From Bacteroidota bacterium (lineage in GTDB: Bacteria; Bacteroidota; Bacteroidia; Cytophagales; Cyclobacteriaceae): DNA of 64,000 nt. The notes under the pieces are model-generated. The model worked only from the letters and a program-made list of their open reading frames with translations. It was not told the DNA's origin and did no database searches. Both the position numbers and the translations under genes were made by a program. Positions 62,939 through 64,000 of the stretch are shown here, piece by piece. Location: positions 244,099 to 308,098 of the forward strand of contig JAFDYU010000002.1 in the NCBI GenBank assembly GCA_018267285.1. The letters are read 5' to 3'. Every line of letters starts with the position of its first letter. Positions within the stretch are counted from its first letter, which is position 1.

Positions 62939-64000
62939 CTTCCAAGTAAATATGATAATCCAACGTCCTTTAATTCAGCATTTATACCAAACAATTTTTG
63001 TTGAAACCCATAATTTGTGCCAAAACCGATTTCAGTTTGTACAGTAGTTGGATAAGCATTTCCCTCCTTAAGCAGACCCATTAAATCATCTCTCCCTAGC
63101 CAATCAAGGTCATGTTGAACCATCTGTTCGAAATAATCATAAACCCCAAGAATATAATCTGTTGCATGAATCAATTCATGTTCAACAGTAATATATAGCA
63201 GTTTGTGATCCTGCATAGCCTTGATACCTATGCCTATGTGAACTGACCCATCCCTACGTCTACCTGTCAAGCCGTAATCTCCTCTTAAATCAACATTTGG
63301 GTCATAAATGCTCCACGTGACATTTTTTGTCGCGTTAATCTGACTTAGTTGTTTTCCAAAGAAAAATTTAACAAACTCGGCAAATTGATCTTCCATACTT
63401 TGGGAAACTTGAGACATCGAAAGATCATCGTTTGATGAACCACCCTCTGAATCGCCCGGCACGTAAACATAAGTGGTACCACCGGGGTTGTATTTTCTTT
63501 TTACATGCGCACCGTCTGTAGTACCATATTCAGCATATGCCTCTGTTGTCTGCTTAACGATTGAGCCACCACCGCCTGCTTGATACTGCTGATAAGCAGC
63601 TTTATTGTAAGAATCTGCTTCATCCTGTGAATCATACGGATCAAATGTACCACCGCCACCGTTGCCTCCATCATTACTCCAACTGCCTCCGTATTCGGTG
63701 TTGTTCCACAGAAAATTGATGATGTCATAAATATTCAAAGCCACCTTCAGCCCAGTTGGGTCGTTGTATCCTATCGGATTATTTCCTGCATAATGATAAG
63801 GGGTCAGGTTATGGCTTCGGTACGCGAGCGGGTCCACCTGCATGAAGCGCCCCAGGGCGGGGTCGTATCCACGGAACATCGTTTCGTAAACCCCCGTGGT
63901 GGTGTTGAGCTCGTTGCCCGCATCGTACAAAAAGTTATTTCCAACTGTGCTATCTCTCGTCCACGAGTTTTGTGTTTGCAAACCGAAGGGGTAGTATTCG
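62935..64000 (-). CDS. RHS repeat-associated core protein with metallopeptidase-like tip (5' end outside window)
   Basis: The minus-strand frame is open to the right edge (EYYPFGLQTQNSW), so most of the RHS protein lies beyond the window. The visible part has the core motifs GYDPALGRFMQVDPLA and NNPIGYNDPTGL, followed by a variable tip of about 280 residues. The tip has a Gly/Asp-rich linker and then YITVEHELIHATDYI. HELIH (codons 63166-63180) is an HExxH zinc-metallopeptidase motif, with further acidic and His residues downstream. RHS proteins encapsulate and deliver toxic tips. A metallopeptidase-like toxin is the best reading. The next gene overlaps its stop by 4 bases. Confidence 0.85.
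   Translation of the reverse strand, partial: EYYPFGLQTQNSWTRDSTVGNNFLYDAGNELNTTTGVYETMFRGYDPALGRFMQVDPLAYRSHNLTPYHYAGNNPIGYNDPTGLKVALNIYDIINFLWNNTEYGGSWSNDGGNGGGGTFDPYDSQDEADSYNKAAYQQYQAGGGGSIVKQTTEAYAEYGTTDGAHVKRKYNPGGTTYVYVPGDSEGGSSNDDLSMSQVSQSMEDQFAEFVKFFFGKQLSQINATKNVTWSIYDPNVDLRGDYGLTGRRRDGSVHIGIGIKAMQDHKLLYITVEHELIHATDYILGVYDYFEQMVQHDLDWLGRDDLMGLLKEGNAYPTTVQTEIGFGTNYGFQQKLFGINAELKDVGLSYLLGR
63823..63994 (-). repeat. 172-bp RHS core direct repeat, right copy
   Basis: Second copy of the repeat at 62026-62197, within the longer RHS gene that continues past the right edge. Confidence 0.95.

Overview
The window comes from a member of the Bacteroidota, most likely a Cytophagales-type gliding or environmental bacterium. 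The evidence is a SusC/SusD pair, a PorE-like OmpA/PD40 protein of the type IX secretion system, Bacteroidota-style lipoprotein signals, TPR-fused histidine kinases, a K/E-rich tricorn-like protease, and several -7 boxes of the TAnnTTTG type. Most of the window is ordinary chromosome, densely coded on both strands with no gene-free gap over 300 bases. The last 5 kb is different: it is a degraded, mobile-element-rich region downstream of a tRNA-Leu gene.

Layout. 1-8 kb: the end of a tricorn-like protease; a co-oriented run of DUF4197, DUF4160, DUF2442 and paaN genes; an AT-rich GIY-YIG gene; a Rid protein; and a glycosidase lipoprotein. 8-16 kb: an S9 dipeptidyl peptidase, a YbjQ-family protein, a beta-barrel, a repeat/beta-helix surface lipoprotein, and a TPR histidine kinase overlapping its LuxR-type regulator. 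16-27 kb: a TolC / MacB-type permease / HlyD export operon without its ATPase, a GH13 amylase with an esterase, an orphan FecCD permease, an MFS transporter and an orphan TPR kinase. 27-42 kb is housekeeping: DUF2461, MurF, an SPFH protein, ACP phosphodiesterase, an amidohydrolase, the (p)ppGpp synthetase/hydrolase, tRNA-Leu(UAG), trigger factor, ClpP, ClpX, a di-haem peroxidase, LpxB, QueD and HldD. 43-55 kb: SusD and a frameshifted SusC, then a long minus-strand run (LepA, two small coiled-coil proteins, FolD, QueE, PabB, PabC, PorE-like). 55-59 kb: AsnB, an rRNA-methyltransferase-like protein, a secreted DUF3108-like protein, a metal-binding lipoprotein and tRNA-Leu(CAA).

59.3-64 kb: a truncated dienelactone hydrolase, an IS3-type transposase tail, and an RHS locus read leftward from beyond the right edge. 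That RHS gene ends in a C-terminal domain with an HExxH motif and overlaps by 4 bp a small secreted protein that could be its immunity partner. Next comes an orphan RHS tip carrying a 172-bp copy of the RHS core DNA. It appears to be split by a REP-associated tyrosine transposase (RAYT) gene with matching short palindromes on both sides. Beyond that lie the apparent 3' end of the tip and a second translationally coupled secreted protein.

The most interesting points are the RHS tip array with its RAYT/REP insertion, the G-tract frameshift in susC (phase variation or error), the coupled DUF4160-DUF2442 pair, and the Rid protein that seems to lack the catalytic arginine. All calls are from reading the sequence; no database search was run.
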